Source: Micromonospora arborensis | GTDB taxonomy: Bacteria; Actinomycetota; Actinomycetes; Mycobacteriales; Micromonosporaceae | DNA: 64,000 nt | Direction: 5' to 3' | NCBI RefSeq assembly: GCF_003205615.1 | Contig: NZ_PYBV01000009.1 | Location: 62,001-126,000, forward strand | Part shown: piece by piece, positions 43,951 through 53,175 of the stretch | How the letters are laid out: each line of letters opens with the position of its first letter | How positions within the stretch are numbered: the first letter of the stretch is position 1 | Made by a program: the position numbers and the translations under genes | The notes under the pieces: model-generated | Seen by the model: the letters and a program-made list of their open reading frames with translations, nothing else | Database searches by the model: none | Told to the model about the DNA's origin: nothing

Positions 43951-44634
43951 TCACGCTGGCGCCCCCACCAGGTGCTTGAGGACCGACGTGAAGAACCCCA
44001 GGCCGTCCAACGACGGGCCGGTGAGCTCCTCCACCGCGTGCTCGGGGTGCGGCATGATGCCGACCACGTTGCCCGCGGCGTTGGTGATCGCGGCGATGTC
44101 ACGCTGCGACCCGTTGGGGTTGCCGCCGACATAGCGGGCAACCACTCGCCCCTCGGCTTCGAGCTGGTCCAGCGTCGCGGTGTCCGCGACGTAGCAGCCC
44201 TCGCCGTTCTTGACCGGGATGAGCACCTCTTGGCCGGGCTGGAACGTGTTGGTCCATGCGGTGCTGACCGACTCGATGCGCAGCACCTGGTCCCGGTTGC
44301 GGAAGTGCAGGTGCTGGTTGCGGGTGAGCGCCCCGGGCAGCAGGTGCGCCTCGCACAGGATCTGGAAGCCGTTGCAGATGCCGAGCACCGGCAGGCCACC
44401 CCGGGCGGCGTCCACGATCGTCTCCATCACCGGGGCGAACCGGGCGATGGCGCCGCAACGCAGGTAGTCACCGTAGGAGAAGCCGCCGGGCAGCACGACC
44501 GCGTCCACCCCGTGCAGATCCGGGTCACCGTGCCAGAGCCGGACCGGCTCAGCGCCGGCGATCCGGACGGCCCGGGCCGCGTCCCCGTCGTCGAGCGAGC
44601 CGGGGAAGGTGACCACACCGACCCGGGCGGTCAC
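43951..44634 (-). CDS. purQ: Phosphoribosylformylglycinamidine synthase, glutaminase subunit
   Basis: 227 residues; class I glutamine amidotransferase supplying ammonia to PurL. The nucleophile is the Cys in [16 protein letters not shown], and the catalytic His-Glu pair is in [23 protein letters not shown] is the oxyanion-strand segment. The GTG start at 44634 overlaps the purS stop (GTGA), so the two are co-translated. Confidence 0.95.
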   Translation of the reverse strand: MTARVGVVTFPGSLDDGDAARAVRIAGAEPVRLWHGDPDLHGVDAVVLPGGFSYGDYLRCGAIARFAPVMETIVDAARGGLPVLGICNGFQILCEAHLLPGALTRNQHLHFRNRDQVLRIESVSTAWTNTFQPGQEVLIPVKNGEGCYVADTATLDQLEAEGRVVARYVGGNPNGSQRDIAAITNAAGNVVGIMPHPEHAVEELTGPSLDGLGFFTSVLKHLVGAPA

Positions 44635-44894
44635 GAGCGGGCGTCCGCGGTCTCGTCGGCCTCGACCAGGCGAACGGTGAAGTCTTCGATGACCGGGTTG
44701 GCGAGCAGTTTGTCGGCAATTTCCCGAGCGCGGTCGAGGTCCGGTTCACCGGTGAACTCGATCTCGATCCGCCTGCCGATCCGAACCGAGGCGACGTCAC
44801 CGACGCCGAGCCGGGGCAGCGCGTTTGCGACGGCCTGGCCCTGCGGATCGAGGATCTCGGGCTTGAGCATGACGTCGACGACGACGCGAGGCAC
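44631..44894 (-). CDS. purS: Phosphoribosylformylglycinamidine synthase, PurS subunit
   Basis: 87 residues; small dimeric subunit bridging PurQ and PurL. It has the PurS pattern [43 protein letters not shown] start and [17 protein letters not shown] 44894 is chosen because AGGAG lies 7 nt upstream; the longer frame contains cysteine-rich sequence foreign to the family. First gene of the purSQL-comB run. Confidence 0.94.
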   Translation of the reverse strand: MPRVVVDVMLKPEILDPQGQAVANALPRLGVGDVASVRIGRRIEIEFTGEPDLDRAREIADKLLANPVIEDFTVRLVEADETADARS

Positions 44895-45084
44895 TGGGCA
44901 CTCCTGACTGTGTACGCAGTTGGGTGCCGACCCACAACGGGCGAGCGCAGCCAGCGTACCTGGCAGATATCGCCGCGGACGCACCGGCCGGGTGCAGTTC
45001 AGGCAGTGATCGACATTACCGAGGCTCAAGTCGGCCCAACAGGCGCGACAGGTGGCCTCAGCAGGACATACACGGCGCAACGGG

Positions 45085-45108
45085 TCGCCAAATCGTTACA
45101 TTTGGCGA
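45085..45108. promoter_or_regulatory. Inverted repeat in the purS/protease divergent region
   Basis: TCGCCAAAT-CGTTAC-ATTTGGCGA is a perfect 9-bp inverted repeat, 191 nt upstream of purS and 142 nt upstream of the protease gene. Likely a protein-binding site for one of the two promoters. Confidence 0.5.
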
Positions 45109-45122
45109 TCTCGATCCGCGCC

Positions 45123-45169
45123 TTGATAACGATGACCTCGGGCCCTATCGTACATCGACGGAAGTCGAT
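45123..45169 (+). promoter_or_regulatory. Promoter and operator-like palindrome of the serine protease gene
   Basis: -35 TTGATA (45123-45128), 17-bp spacer, -10 TATCGT (45146-45151). Three bases further the perfect inverted repeat ATCGAC-GGAA-GTCGAT (45154-45169) covers the expected transcription start, as a repressor site would. The rest of the gene-free DNA from 44895 to 45249 shows nothing more. Confidence 0.5.
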
Positions 45170-45249
45170 TGGAGTGTTGGCGGGAACCCCCGCTGCCGCC
45201 CTCCCGCACCCGGCGACCCCGGGTCCGCCCTGCCCAAGGAGTCCACCCG

Positions 45250-45933
45250 ATGCGCATCCGCCCCCTGCTCGTCGTACTCAGCACCGCGCTGGTCGGCGCC
45301 CTCGGCGCCGCCTCCGGCGCGTCCGCCGCCCCGCCCGGCCCGCAACCCATCATCGGCGGCAACACCGTCTCGTCCGCGCCCTGGGCCGCCGCGGTGCTGA
45401 GCAACGGCTCGTTCACCTGCTCCGGCAGCGTCATCGCCTCGCAGTGGGTGCTCACCGCCCGGCACTGCATCAGCGGCACCATGTCCGTCCGGGTCGGCAG
45501 CGTCTACCGCGCCTCGGGCGGGGTCACCCGCACGGTCAGCGCCACCTACACCCGCAACGACCTCGCACTCATGCGGCTCTCCAGCACCGTCAGCACCTCG
45601 ACGGTGACCCTGGCCAGCAGCAACCCACCCATCAACTCGACGAACTCGATCTACGGCTGGGGCATGACCTGCTACAGCGGCTGCTCCGCGTCCAGCCAGT
45701 TGAAGACCGCCACCGTGCGGGTGACCAGCAACAGCGTCACCGACGCGTACGGCGGGCAGGCGATCCGCAGCACCGAGATCAGCGGTAACGCGTGGCGGGG
45801 CGACTCGGGTGGCCCACAGTTCTACAACGGCCAGCAGGTCGGCGTCGCCTCCACCGCCGACGGCTACAGCATCCAGAACTACGGCAGCGTTGCGTACAAC
45901 CGGGCCTGGATCACCTCGGTGGCCGGTGTCTGA
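45250..45933 (+). CDS. Secreted trypsin-like serine protease (S1 family)
   Basis: 227 residues. Signal peptide (LLVVLSTALVGALGAASGASAAP), a short propeptide, then mature N-terminus IIGGNTV. The catalytic triad is His72 (LTARHC), Asp in RNDLALM and Ser in GDSGGP. Cys pairs at CSGS/RHC and MTCYSGC are present. AAGGAG precedes ATG 45250. The arrangement matches actinobacterial extracellular trypsin-like enzymes; specificity is unknown. It is divergent from purS. Confidence 0.92.
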   Translation: MRIRPLLVVLSTALVGALGAASGASAAPPGPQPIIGGNTVSSAPWAAAVLSNGSFTCSGSVIASQWVLTARHCISGTMSVRVGSVYRASGGVTRTVSATYTRNDLALMRLSSTVSTSTVTLASSNPPINSTNSIYGWGMTCYSGCSASSQLKTATVRVTSNSVTDAYGGQAIRSTEISGNAWRGDSGGPQFYNGQQVGVASTADGYSIQNYGSVAYNRAWITSVAGV

Positions 45934-46062
45934 CGGTTAGCGCCCCGGGCGGTGCGGATGGTCGGCAGCGCGCCGGCCGTCCGCGCCGCGTCGTTTTGCA
46001 GCATCCGATCAGGTGAACAATGCACCCGATCGGGTCGCGCCACTCCTGACAGCATCGGAAAC

Positions 46063-46521
46063 GTGCTGGTCGTGACGACAGAGCAACTGCCCGGCTATGA
46101 GATCCGCCAGATTCTCGGTGAGGTGGTGTCATCGATGGCCAGGACGCGCAACCCGTACCGCGAGGGAGTCAAGAACCTGCGCGGTGGCGCGTACGACCCG
46201 ATGGCCCCGGACAACCTGACCCGGTGGCGCACCGACTCGGTGTCCCGGCTCGGCGAGGAGGCCCTGCGGCTCGGCGCGAACGCGGTGATCGGCATGCGGT
46301 TCGACAGCCGGGACTGCGGTGAGATGTGGATGGAGATCTGCGCGTACGGAACGGCAGTGGTCGCCGTACCCAAGATGCCCGAGGTCATGCCGGCCGACCA
46401 GCCGGCCGTCGCGGCGGGGACCGCGGAGGTCGCGGGCTTCACCGGGTCTCCCGGCGGCATCGCCGAACCAGCCAGCGCCCCCAACCTCAGAACCGCCGCA
46501 GAAACCCCAACCGGCGACTAA
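46063..46521 (+). CDS. YbjQ/UPF0145 family protein
   Basis: 152 residues. The conserved core VVTTEQLPGYEIRQILGEVVSSMARTRN, LRLGANAVIGMRFDS and MEICAYGTAVVAV matches the UPF0145 (YbjQ) family, pentameric beta-alpha proteins with a putative heavy-metal-binding site. A Pro/Ala-rich tail of about 45 residues is added. GTG 46063 or 46072 gives the family start. Function is not established. Confidence 0.85.
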   Translation: MLVVTTEQLPGYEIRQILGEVVSSMARTRNPYREGVKNLRGGAYDPMAPDNLTRWRTDSVSRLGEEALRLGANAVIGMRFDSRDCGEMWMEICAYGTAVVAVPKMPEVMPADQPAVAAGTAEVAGFTGSPGGIAEPASAPNLRTAAETPTGD

Positions 46522-46571
46522 CCACCCACCCATTGTTCCCACCCGGCCCGGCCCCACCCCGCTCCCACCGC

Positions 46572-46632
46572 GTTGATCATGAGGTTGTCGCCCGCCACAC
46601 CGGCGTGTCGCGACGACAACCTCATGATCAAC
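46572..46632. repeat. Second type of intergenic palindrome (19-bp perfect arms)
   Basis: GTTGATCATGAGGTTGTCG (46572-46590) and its exact reverse complement (46614-46632) flank a 23-nt spacer between the convergent YbjQ and purB genes, 23 nt before the dispersed repeat copy B. The sequence differs from that family. Confidence 0.85.
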
Positions 46633-46654
46633 AAGGGATAGCGGGGCCGGGGGC

Positions 46655-46730
46655 TGATCAACTCCATTTCGCCGACATGGGGGCATCCGAGGCGAGGGAT
46701 ACCCCGATGTCGGCGATGTGGTGTCGATCA
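46655..46730. repeat. Dispersed long palindromic repeat, copy B
   Basis: Arms 46655-46688 and 46697-46730 (34 nt each) match at 28 of 34 positions around an 8-nt loop. Core GCCGACATGGGGGCATCC is shared with copy A, and copy C has the same outer GATC and inner core in altered form. It lies between the convergent YbjQ and purB genes. Confidence 0.85.
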
Positions 46731-46791
46731 TGTCCCGGGGTAGGTGACGTGGGGTCCGGCAGTGACGTAAGGCGCCGAAAGTCGCCGGGGG

Positions 46792-48225
46792 CTAGAGGAT
46801 GGGGGGTGGGGAGTAGGTGGCGGCGTTGGGGTGGGTTTGGACCACCTTGGTGATTCGGCGGGTTATCGCGGCCACCTGGGCGGGAGCGGCGCCGACGAAG
46901 GCGCTGCGGTCGGCGACCAGGGTGTCGATGTCGGCGCGGGACAGGCCGAGTCGGCCGTCCGCCGCCAACCGGTCGAACAGGTCGTTCTCCGGCGAGCCCT
47001 TCTCGCGCATCGCCAGGGCCACCGCGACCGCGTGCTCCTTGATCACCTCATGGGCGACCTCCCGGCCGACTCCACGCCGGACCGCCGCCACCAGCATCTT
47101 CGTGGTGGCCAGGAACGGCAGGAACCGATCCAACTCCCGGTTGATCACTGCCGGGTACGCGCCGAACTCGTCGAGCACGGTGAGGAACGTCTGGAAGAGC
47201 CCGTCGGCGGCGAAGAACGCGTCCGGCAGGGCCACCCGACGGACCACCGAGCAGGACACGTCCCCCTCGTTCCACTGGTCACCGGCCAGTTCGCCGACCA
47301 TCGACAGGTAACCCCGGATGATCACGGCGAACCCGTTGACCCGCTCCGACGAGCGGGTGTTCATCTTGTGTGGCATCGCGCTGGAGCCGACCTGGCCCGG
47401 CTTGAAGCCCTCGGTCGCCAACTCCTGGCCGACCATCAGCCGGATCGTGGTGGCCAGCGACGACGGCGCGGCAGCGGTCTGGGCCAGGGCGGCCAGCACG
47501 TCGAAGTCCAGCGACCGCGGATAGACCTGCCCGACGCTGTCCAGCACCCGGGAGAAGCCCAGGTGCTCGGCGACCCGCTGCTCCAACTCGGCCACCTTGT
47601 CGGCGTCGCCGTCGAAGAGGTCCAACTGGTCGGCGGCCGTGCCGACCGGCCCCTTGATCCCGCGCAGCGGGTAGCGGGCGATCAGCTCCTCCAGCCGCTC
47701 GTACGCGATCAGCAGCTCCTCCGCCGCCGACGCGAAGCGCTTGCCGAGCGTTGTGGCCTGCGCCGCCACGTTGTGCGAACGGCCGGTCATGACCAGCTCG
47801 GAGTGCTCGTGGGCCAGCCAGGCCAGGCGGGCGAGGGTGGCCACCACCCGGTCCCGGATCAGCTCCAGCGAGGCGCGCACCTGGAGCTGCTCGACGTTCT
47901 CGGTGAGGTCCCGCGAGGTCATCCCCTTGTGCACGTGCTCGTGCCCGGCGAGCGCGCTGAACTCCTCGATCCGGGCCTTCACGTCATGCCGGGTGACCCG
48001 CTCCCGCTCCGCGATCGAGGCGAGGTCGACCTGGTCGAGCACCCGCTCGTACGCCTCGACCACACCGTCCGGCACCGGCACGCCCAGGTCGCGCTGAGCG
48101 CGGAGCACGGCGAGCCAGAGCCGCCGCTCCATCCGGACCTTCTCCTCTGGAGACCAGAGGGCGACCAATTCGGGCGAGGCGTACCGGTTGGCCAGCACGT
48201 TGGGGATCGTCGTCACGTACCTCAT
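46792..48225 (-). CDS. purB: Adenylosuccinate lyase
   Basis: 477 residues; catalyses both lyase steps of purine and AMP synthesis. Fumarase/aspartase superfamily signature SSAMPHKMN with the catalytic Ser loop, TGRSHNVAAQATTLGKRFA (catalytic His), and HKGMTSRDLTENVEQLQ are all visible. ATG 48225 (MRYVTTIPNVLANRYAS) or GTG 48216 may be the start. It is near, but not in one operon with, the other purine genes. Confidence 0.94.
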   Translation of the reverse strand: MRYVTTIPNVLANRYASPELVALWSPEEKVRMERRLWLAVLRAQRDLGVPVPDGVVEAYERVLDQVDLASIAERERVTRHDVKARIEEFSALAGHEHVHKGMTSRDLTENVEQLQVRASLELIRDRVVATLARLAWLAHEHSELVMTGRSHNVAAQATTLGKRFASAAEELLIAYERLEELIARYPLRGIKGPVGTAADQLDLFDGDADKVAELEQRVAEHLGFSRVLDSVGQVYPRSLDFDVLAALAQTAAAPSSLATTIRLMVGQELATEGFKPGQVGSSAMPHKMNTRSSERVNGFAVIIRGYLSMVGELAGDQWNEGDVSCSVVRRVALPDAFFAADGLFQTFLTVLDEFGAYPAVINRELDRFLPFLATTKMLVAAVRRGVGREVAHEVIKEHAVAVALAMREKGSPENDLFDRLAADGRLGLSRADIDTLVADRSAFVGAAPAQVAAITRRITKVVQTHPNAATYSPPPIL

Positions 48226-48277
48226 TGTCCCGCACCCGCGGGCCTGCACCGGAACCGGGCCGGGTTGCCGAGGCCGT

Positions 48278-50653
48278 TCAGGGGTGGCTGACCTCGTAGA
48301 CGGTGACCGAGCCGGCGACCAGCCGCACCTGGGCCAGCCGGGCCAACTCCGGCGACACCGCGCCCGCCCTGGTGTCGGCGAACAGCCACCGGACCCGGTG
48401 CTGCGTCCGGAGCCGATCCAGGTCGGCCGTGGTCGGCGCGGTGAACACCCCGTCGTTGAACGCGAGCAGCTCCTGATCGGGGAAGTTCTGTCGGGCGTAC
48501 CCCAGGTTGTCGACGCCGTGCGCGGCCACTACCGCGTCGGTGTAACCCCAGCTCTCCACCACCGTCCGGTGGCCGCCCAGACCGGTCACCCAGAACGCCC
48601 GGGCATCGCAGTGTGGGGTGGTCTTGACCGGCCGACAGTGCACGTTGGTGGCGACCACGTCGTCGTCGGCGGCGTGCTCGTCCAGCCACAACGCCGCGCG
48701 CATCTCGTCGACGGTCAGCGCGTACGGCTGCGGCCCGGTCGTCGGCACCGGCTCGGTCAGCACCGAGCGGACGACCCCGCCAACGGCGACGGCGCCGCTG
48801 GCACCGAGCATCGCGGCGGTGACGCCGGCCACCGCGATCGTCGCCGCCCGTCGACGACCCCCCGCTGACGGAACGCGCCGCCGCCACAGGGCGGCCACCC
48901 CGACGGCGAGCGCGGCGGCCACCGCCACGAACAGCACGTACCGGACCGCCGAGACACCCAGCACCCGCAGCCACCCCTCGATGGTCGAGGTGTACGGGGT
49001 GCCGGGTCGGGCGATCTTCGGCCACGCGAAACCCACCACCGTGCCGGCCGTGGCCAGCCCCGCCAACGCGCCGGCCACGGCGGGCACCACCAGCACCGGC
49101 CAGGGTGCCCGGGCCACGGCGAGCGACCAGGCGGTCAACACGACGCCGACCGGAATGACACCCATCCAGAAGTAGATCTGGCTGATCGACGGATGCTGGA
49201 ACACCCAGGTGGTGGCCGCTCCGGCGAGCACCGTGCCGGCGAGCAGCCAGACGGCCGCGTCGGCCCGGTGCTCCCGTTCGACGAGCAGGGTCATGCCCAC
49301 CCACCGTGGTGCCTGGCCCAGCACCCACCAGGCGACCACGGAGAACGCCAGCAGCCAGCCGAGGGCACCGCCGTCGTTGATACCCGGCGGCAGCGGGGCG
49401 TCCGGCCAGATTCCGTCGCCCCCACCGAGCGTTTCGGAGTACGGGCCGATGAAGTGCAGCAACGCCAGCGCCTGCACGCGCAGCGTGGAGGCCCCGCCAC
49501 CGGCGAACAGCCGGAAACCGAGCGCCATCGCCGCCACGAGACAGGCCAGCGCCACCAACGCAGGCCGTGGCACCCGCCGCTCCCGCCACCAGAACACGAC
49601 CGCGGTGAGACCCAGGCCGGCGATCAGCGGTGGCAACGCACTGGACTTCGCCCCCGCACACACCAGGCCGAGCACCGGCACCAGCGCCCAGGCCAGGCCG
49701 AGGGACCGCCCTCGCGCCACGTCGACACAGAGGCCGACGAGCAACAGCAACGGCACCAGCACGTACGTCTGGGACGGGCTGGCGTACGACAGCGGCATCT
49801 CACCGGACGCGCCCACCGCCGAGCCGAGCGTGACAGTCGTCCCGACGAAGCCGGCGACGGCGACCACCGGACCGGCCCAGACGGCCCCACTCAGGTCGCG
49901 GGTCAGCCCGGCCGCGAGAACCACCGCCGTGCCGATCACCGGCACCAGCCACAGTCGCAGCAGCACCGTTGTGGGCGCGATGTCGGTGATCATGCTGGCG
50001 CTGGCGATGTGCGCGTCGGAGAGGTAGTGGTAGCGCAGCCCCTCCCCCGCGACGTGCGGCAACTCGAACGGCATCGCCCGGGTCAGCTCCTGCACCAACC
50101 CCAGGTGGTAGAGCAGGTCCTGGTAGTAGCCGCCGTACACCGGTGGCAGCGGGACCATCCGCCACTGGACGTACCCCCAGGCCACCACGACCAGCAGCGC
50201 CACGCCCATCGCCCAGTGCCACAGGACCGGCAACGGTCGGCGCTCGCCGACCCGCCAGTGCCGGCGTAGCCCGGGGACGGCGGCGAAGGCGAGGAGCACG
50301 GGCAGCGGCCACCAGCGCAGCAGGGACTGCTGGCCGGTCGCCGCGGCCAGCGCCCAGGCGACGATCTCGAGCAGCAGGCCGGTGGCCGCGCCGTAGGCGA
50401 GGTCCTCCGGAAGGTTGCCCCGGCTGCCGCGCAGTGCACGGTGCACCAGGGTCCCGGGCAGCACCAGCGCGAACACCCAGTACGCGGAGAACCGGGCGAG
50501 GTCAGAGGCCGGCACGTCGCCGCGCGACCAGACCAGGAGCAGGGCGGCGATGACGAGCGCCCACGGGAGCGTGGTGAGTGCCGGCAGGAGGGCGTTCCGG
50601 CGTGCCACCGGGGCCGAGGTGTCGGTCCGCTCGGCCAGCAGGGTGTCAGCCAT
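48278..50653 (-). CDS. Large polytopic membrane protein, probable GT-C-like or lipid-glycan assembly protein
   Basis: 791 residues. At least twelve hydrophobic segments span residues ~25-620 (first LPWALVIAALLLVW; WVFALVLPGTLV; WHWAMGVALLVVVAWG), followed by a soluble C-terminal domain (~650-791) with ADDDVVATNVHC and TGLGGHRTVVESWGYTD. A periplasm-facing loop after the fifth helix has YYQDLLYHLGLVQELTRAMPFELP, similar to lipid-linked-sugar glycosyltransferases; a family name could not be settled. The ATG at 50653 overlaps the end of the GT2 gene by 8 nt. Together they probably decorate a lipid or wall polymer. Confidence 0.72.
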   Translation of the reverse strand: MADTLLAERTDTSAPVARRNALLPALTTLPWALVIAALLLVWSRGDVPASDLARFSAYWVFALVLPGTLVHRALRGSRGNLPEDLAYGAATGLLLEIVAWALAAATGQQSLLRWWPLPVLLAFAAVPGLRRHWRVGERRPLPVLWHWAMGVALLVVVAWGYVQWRMVPLPPVYGGYYQDLLYHLGLVQELTRAMPFELPHVAGEGLRYHYLSDAHIASASMITDIAPTTVLLRLWLVPVIGTAVVLAAGLTRDLSGAVWAGPVVAVAGFVGTTVTLGSAVGASGEMPLSYASPSQTYVLVPLLLLVGLCVDVARGRSLGLAWALVPVLGLVCAGAKSSALPPLIAGLGLTAVVFWWRERRVPRPALVALACLVAAMALGFRLFAGGGASTLRVQALALLHFIGPYSETLGGGDGIWPDAPLPPGINDGGALGWLLAFSVVAWWVLGQAPRWVGMTLLVEREHRADAAVWLLAGTVLAGAATTWVFQHPSISQIYFWMGVIPVGVVLTAWSLAVARAPWPVLVVPAVAGALAGLATAGTVVGFAWPKIARPGTPYTSTIEGWLRVLGVSAVRYVLFVAVAAALAVGVAALWRRRVPSAGGRRRAATIAVAGVTAAMLGASGAVAVGGVVRSVLTEPVPTTGPQPYALTVDEMRAALWLDEHAADDDVVATNVHCRPVKTTPHCDARAFWVTGLGGHRTVVESWGYTDAVVAAHGVDNLGYARQNFPDQELLAFNDGVFTAPTTADLDRLRTQHRVRWLFADTRAGAVSPELARLAQVRLVAGSVTVYEVSHP

Positions 50654-51668
50654 GGGCGCTGACCGCCGGCCCGAAGTTCGGCGTACGCGCGCCGTCGTCG
50701 ACGGTCTCGGCGCCGGGCAACTTGTCGAGGGAGTCGAACCCGACGTGGAAGGCCGGCCGGTTCTGCACGGTGGCGTAGATCCGGCCGACGTACTCGCCAA
50801 GGAGGCCAAGGCAGACCAACTGCACCCCACTGAGCAGCAGCACCGCGACGAACATCGAGGTCCAGCCGGGGATCGTGGTGCCGGAGACGTGGGCGACCAT
50901 GCCGAACACGATCAGCGCGAGACAGAGCAGGAAGCTCGACATCCCCAGCCAGGTGGCGAGTCGCAGCGGCGCGGCCGAGAAGTTGGCCGTGCTCTCCCAG
51001 GCCAGAGCCACCATTCGGCGCAGCGGGTACTTCGTCTCCCCGGCGGCCCGTGCGGCGCGGTCATAGCGCACCTCGGCGCTGGGGAAGCCGAGCGACGGCA
51101 CCAGCAGCCGGTAGACCGGTGCGCGTTCGGGCAGCCGGCGCAGCACCTCGATCACATCCCGGCTGAGCAACCGGAAGTCGCCGGCCTGGGCGGGCAGATC
51201 GCCCCCGACGATCCGGCGCATCAGCCAGTAGTAGCCCCGGGCGGTGTTGCGCTTGAAGACCGTGTCGGTGCTGCGGTCGGCGCGCACGCCGTAGACGACG
51301 TCCACGCCGTCCTCGCGGGCCACCCGGAGCATCTCGGCGATGGTCTCCGGAGGATCCTGGAGGTCCGCGTCGAGGCTGACCACCCACCGGCCGATGGCAC
51401 GGTGCAGGCCGGCGGTCAGTGCCGCCTGGTGGCCGCTGTTGCGCCGCAGTCGGAGCACCCGCAACTGCGGCCAGTCCCGGCCGTGGTCGAAGAGCACCGA
51501 CACGGTGTCGTCCCGGCTGCCGTCGTCGACGGCGACCACCTCGTAGTCGACGCCGAGTGCGTCCAGCACCGGTCGCAGCCGGGCGACCAGGGCCGGGATG
51601 ACCGCTGTCTCGTTGAACATGGGGATGACCACCGAGAGGGTGGTCATCCGTGGGACGACGGACTCCAT
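50646..51668 (-). CDS. GT2 glycosyltransferase, polyprenyl-phosphate (GtrB/DPM1) type
   Basis: 340 residues. The GT-A domain holds VVIPMFNE, DDGSRDDT, and the D-x-D-containing SLDADLQDPPE, followed by YGVRADRSTDTVFKRNTARGYYWLMRR and the GFxxR-like MRRIVGGD/DFRLLSRD segment. Two membrane helices near the C-terminus (MSSFLLCLALIVFGMVAHV; MFVAVLLLSGVQLVCLGLLGEYVGRIY) mark the polyprenyl-phosphate sugar synthase class, which loads a sugar onto undecaprenyl or decaprenyl phosphate. Start ATG 51668 or 51647. It is co-transcribed with the large membrane protein that may use the lipid-linked sugar. The 159 bp to 51828 hold nothing clear. Confidence 0.88.
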   Translation of the reverse strand: MESVVPRMTTLSVVIPMFNETAVIPALVARLRPVLDALGVDYEVVAVDDGSRDDTVSVLFDHGRDWPQLRVLRLRRNSGHQAALTAGLHRAIGRWVVSLDADLQDPPETIAEMLRVAREDGVDVVYGVRADRSTDTVFKRNTARGYYWLMRRIVGGDLPAQAGDFRLLSRDVIEVLRRLPERAPVYRLLVPSLGFPSAEVRYDRAARAAGETKYPLRRMVALAWESTANFSAAPLRLATWLGMSSFLLCLALIVFGMVAHVSGTTIPGWTSMFVAVLLLSGVQLVCLGLLGEYVGRIYATVQNRPAFHVGFDSLDKLPGAETVDDGARTPNFGPAVSAHG

Positions 51669-51827
51669 CGTGTTACGGCCCCGTTCCGCACGCAGGAGTG
51701 ATCGATATCGCGCCCAGGGCGCGGCAGCGACCACCATCGCGTGGCAAACCCTCCACCAGCGGGCCGGATCCTGAACGGTCCATTAACGCCTGCTGGCGGA
51801 CGCCCCGGTAAGGGACGTTCCGCGCGC

Positions 51828-53120
51828 TCAGCGCTCCAGGATCGCGGTCACGCCCTGGCCACCGGCCGCGCAGATCGAGATCAGTCCGCGCCCGCTGCCC
51901 CGCTCGGCCAGCAGCTTGGCCAGGGTCGCCACGATCCGCCCACCGGTGGCGGCGAACGGGTGACCGGCAGCCAGCGAGGAGCCGTTCACGTTGAGCCGGT
52001 CGGTGTCGATCGCGCCCAGCGGCGCGTCCAGGCCGAGGCGGTCCGTGCAGAACTCCGGCGACTCCCAGGCGGCGAGGGTGGCCAGCACCTGCGACGCGAA
52101 CGCCTCGTGGATCTCGTAGTAGTCGAAATCCTGCAGCGTCAGCCCGGCCCGGGCCAGCATCCGTGGCACCGCGTACGCGGGGGCCATCAACAGCCCTTCG
52201 TCGCCGTGCACGAAGTCCACCGCGGCGGTCTCCGACCAGTCGAACCAGGCCAGCACCGGCAGGTGGTGCGCGGCCGCCCACTCCTCGCTGGCCAGCAGCA
52301 CGGTGGACGCCCCGTCGGTGAGCGGTGACGAGTTGCCGGCGGTCATGGTGGCGTGCTCGGCGTCCGCGCCGCGGGTGCCGAAGACCGGCCTGAGCGAGCC
52401 GAGCTTCTCCAGGCTGGTGTCGGGGCGGAGGTTCGCGTCGCGGGTCAGCCCCAGGTACGGCGTCATCAGGTCGTCGAAGAAGTTCCGGTCGTACGCGGCG
52501 GCCAGCCGCTGGTGCGAGCGCAGCGCCAACTCGTCCTGGGAGCGCCGGTCGATCTGCCAGCGCAGCGCGGTCCGGGCGGCATGGTCACCCATGGACAGAC
52601 CGGTACGCGGTTCGGCGTTGCGTGGGATCTCCGGCTTGAACGGCTGGTGCGGGCGCAGTTTCGCCGCGACCTTGAACCGTTCGCCGAGCGTACGGGCCGA
52701 GTTGAGCTTGAGCAGCGTGCGCCGCATCTCCTCGTTGACCGCGAGCGGCGCGTCGGAGGTGGTGTCGACACCGCCGGCGATGCCCACGTCGAGCTGGCCG
52801 AGGGCGATCTTGTTGGCGACCAGGATCACCGCCTCCAGGCCGGTGCCGCAGGCCTGCTGGATGTCGTACGCCGGGGTGTGCGGGTCGAGCCGGGAGCCGA
52901 GGACCACCTCGCGGGTGAGGTTGTAGTCGCGGGAGTGCTTGAGCACCGCCCCGGTGACGACCTCGCCGACCCGTTGCCCGGCCAGCCCGTACCGGGCGAT
53001 CAGGCCGTCCAGTGCGGCGCCGAGCAGATCCGAGTTGGACGCGTCCGCGTAGCGGGAGTTGGAACGGGCGAAGGGGATGCGGTTGCCCCCGATGACCGCG
53101 ACGCGCCGGATGCTCTGCAC
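51828..53120 (-). CDS. Acetyl-CoA acetyltransferase (thiolase, FadA2/FadI-like)
   Basis: 430 residues. Nucleophile Cys91 in QQACGTGLEAV, catalytic His in YEIHEAFASQVL, second Cys in CAAGGQGVTAIL, plus NVNGSSLAAGHPFAATG. GAGGAGG precedes the GTG at 53120. The FadI-like long loop (DRRSQDELALRSHQRLAAAYDRNFF) is present. It is divergent from fabG4-htdX genes with 55 bp between; Mycobacterium tuberculosis has fadA2 next to fabG4-htdX in the same way (established knowledge). Acts in fatty-acid or acetoacetyl-CoA metabolism. Confidence 0.92.
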   Translation of the reverse strand: MQSIRRVAVIGGNRIPFARSNSRYADASNSDLLGAALDGLIARYGLAGQRVGEVVTGAVLKHSRDYNLTREVVLGSRLDPHTPAYDIQQACGTGLEAVILVANKIALGQLDVGIAGGVDTTSDAPLAVNEEMRRTLLKLNSARTLGERFKVAAKLRPHQPFKPEIPRNAEPRTGLSMGDHAARTALRWQIDRRSQDELALRSHQRLAAAYDRNFFDDLMTPYLGLTRDANLRPDTSLEKLGSLRPVFGTRGADAEHATMTAGNSSPLTDGASTVLLASEEWAAAHHLPVLAWFDWSETAAVDFVHGDEGLLMAPAYAVPRMLARAGLTLQDFDYYEIHEAFASQVLATLAAWESPEFCTDRLGLDAPLGAIDTDRLNVNGSSLAAGHPFAATGGRIVATLAKLLAERGSGRGLISICAAGGQGVTAILER

Positions 53121-53151
53121 GATCCGCCTCCTCGACGTGTGTTGCCCGAAC

Positions 53152-53167
53152 CCTACTCGCCAGTAGG
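53152..53167. promoter_or_regulatory. Candidate TetR operator in the thiolase/FabG divergent region
   Basis: CCTACT-CGCC-AGTAGG, a perfect 6-bp inverted repeat in the 55-bp gap between the divergent thiolase and reductase genes. It agrees at 13 of 16 positions with CCTACTCGTGCGTAGG at 63481, the likely self-operator of the TetR regulator ending the window, so that regulator is the inferred binder. Confidence 0.5.
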
Positions 53168-53175
53168 CTACGCCC

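Noticed and set aside
41256..44399. 1047-residue version of PurL
   Set aside because: The added N-terminal part overlaps purQ in another frame; ATG 43928 has a strong ribosome-binding sequence.
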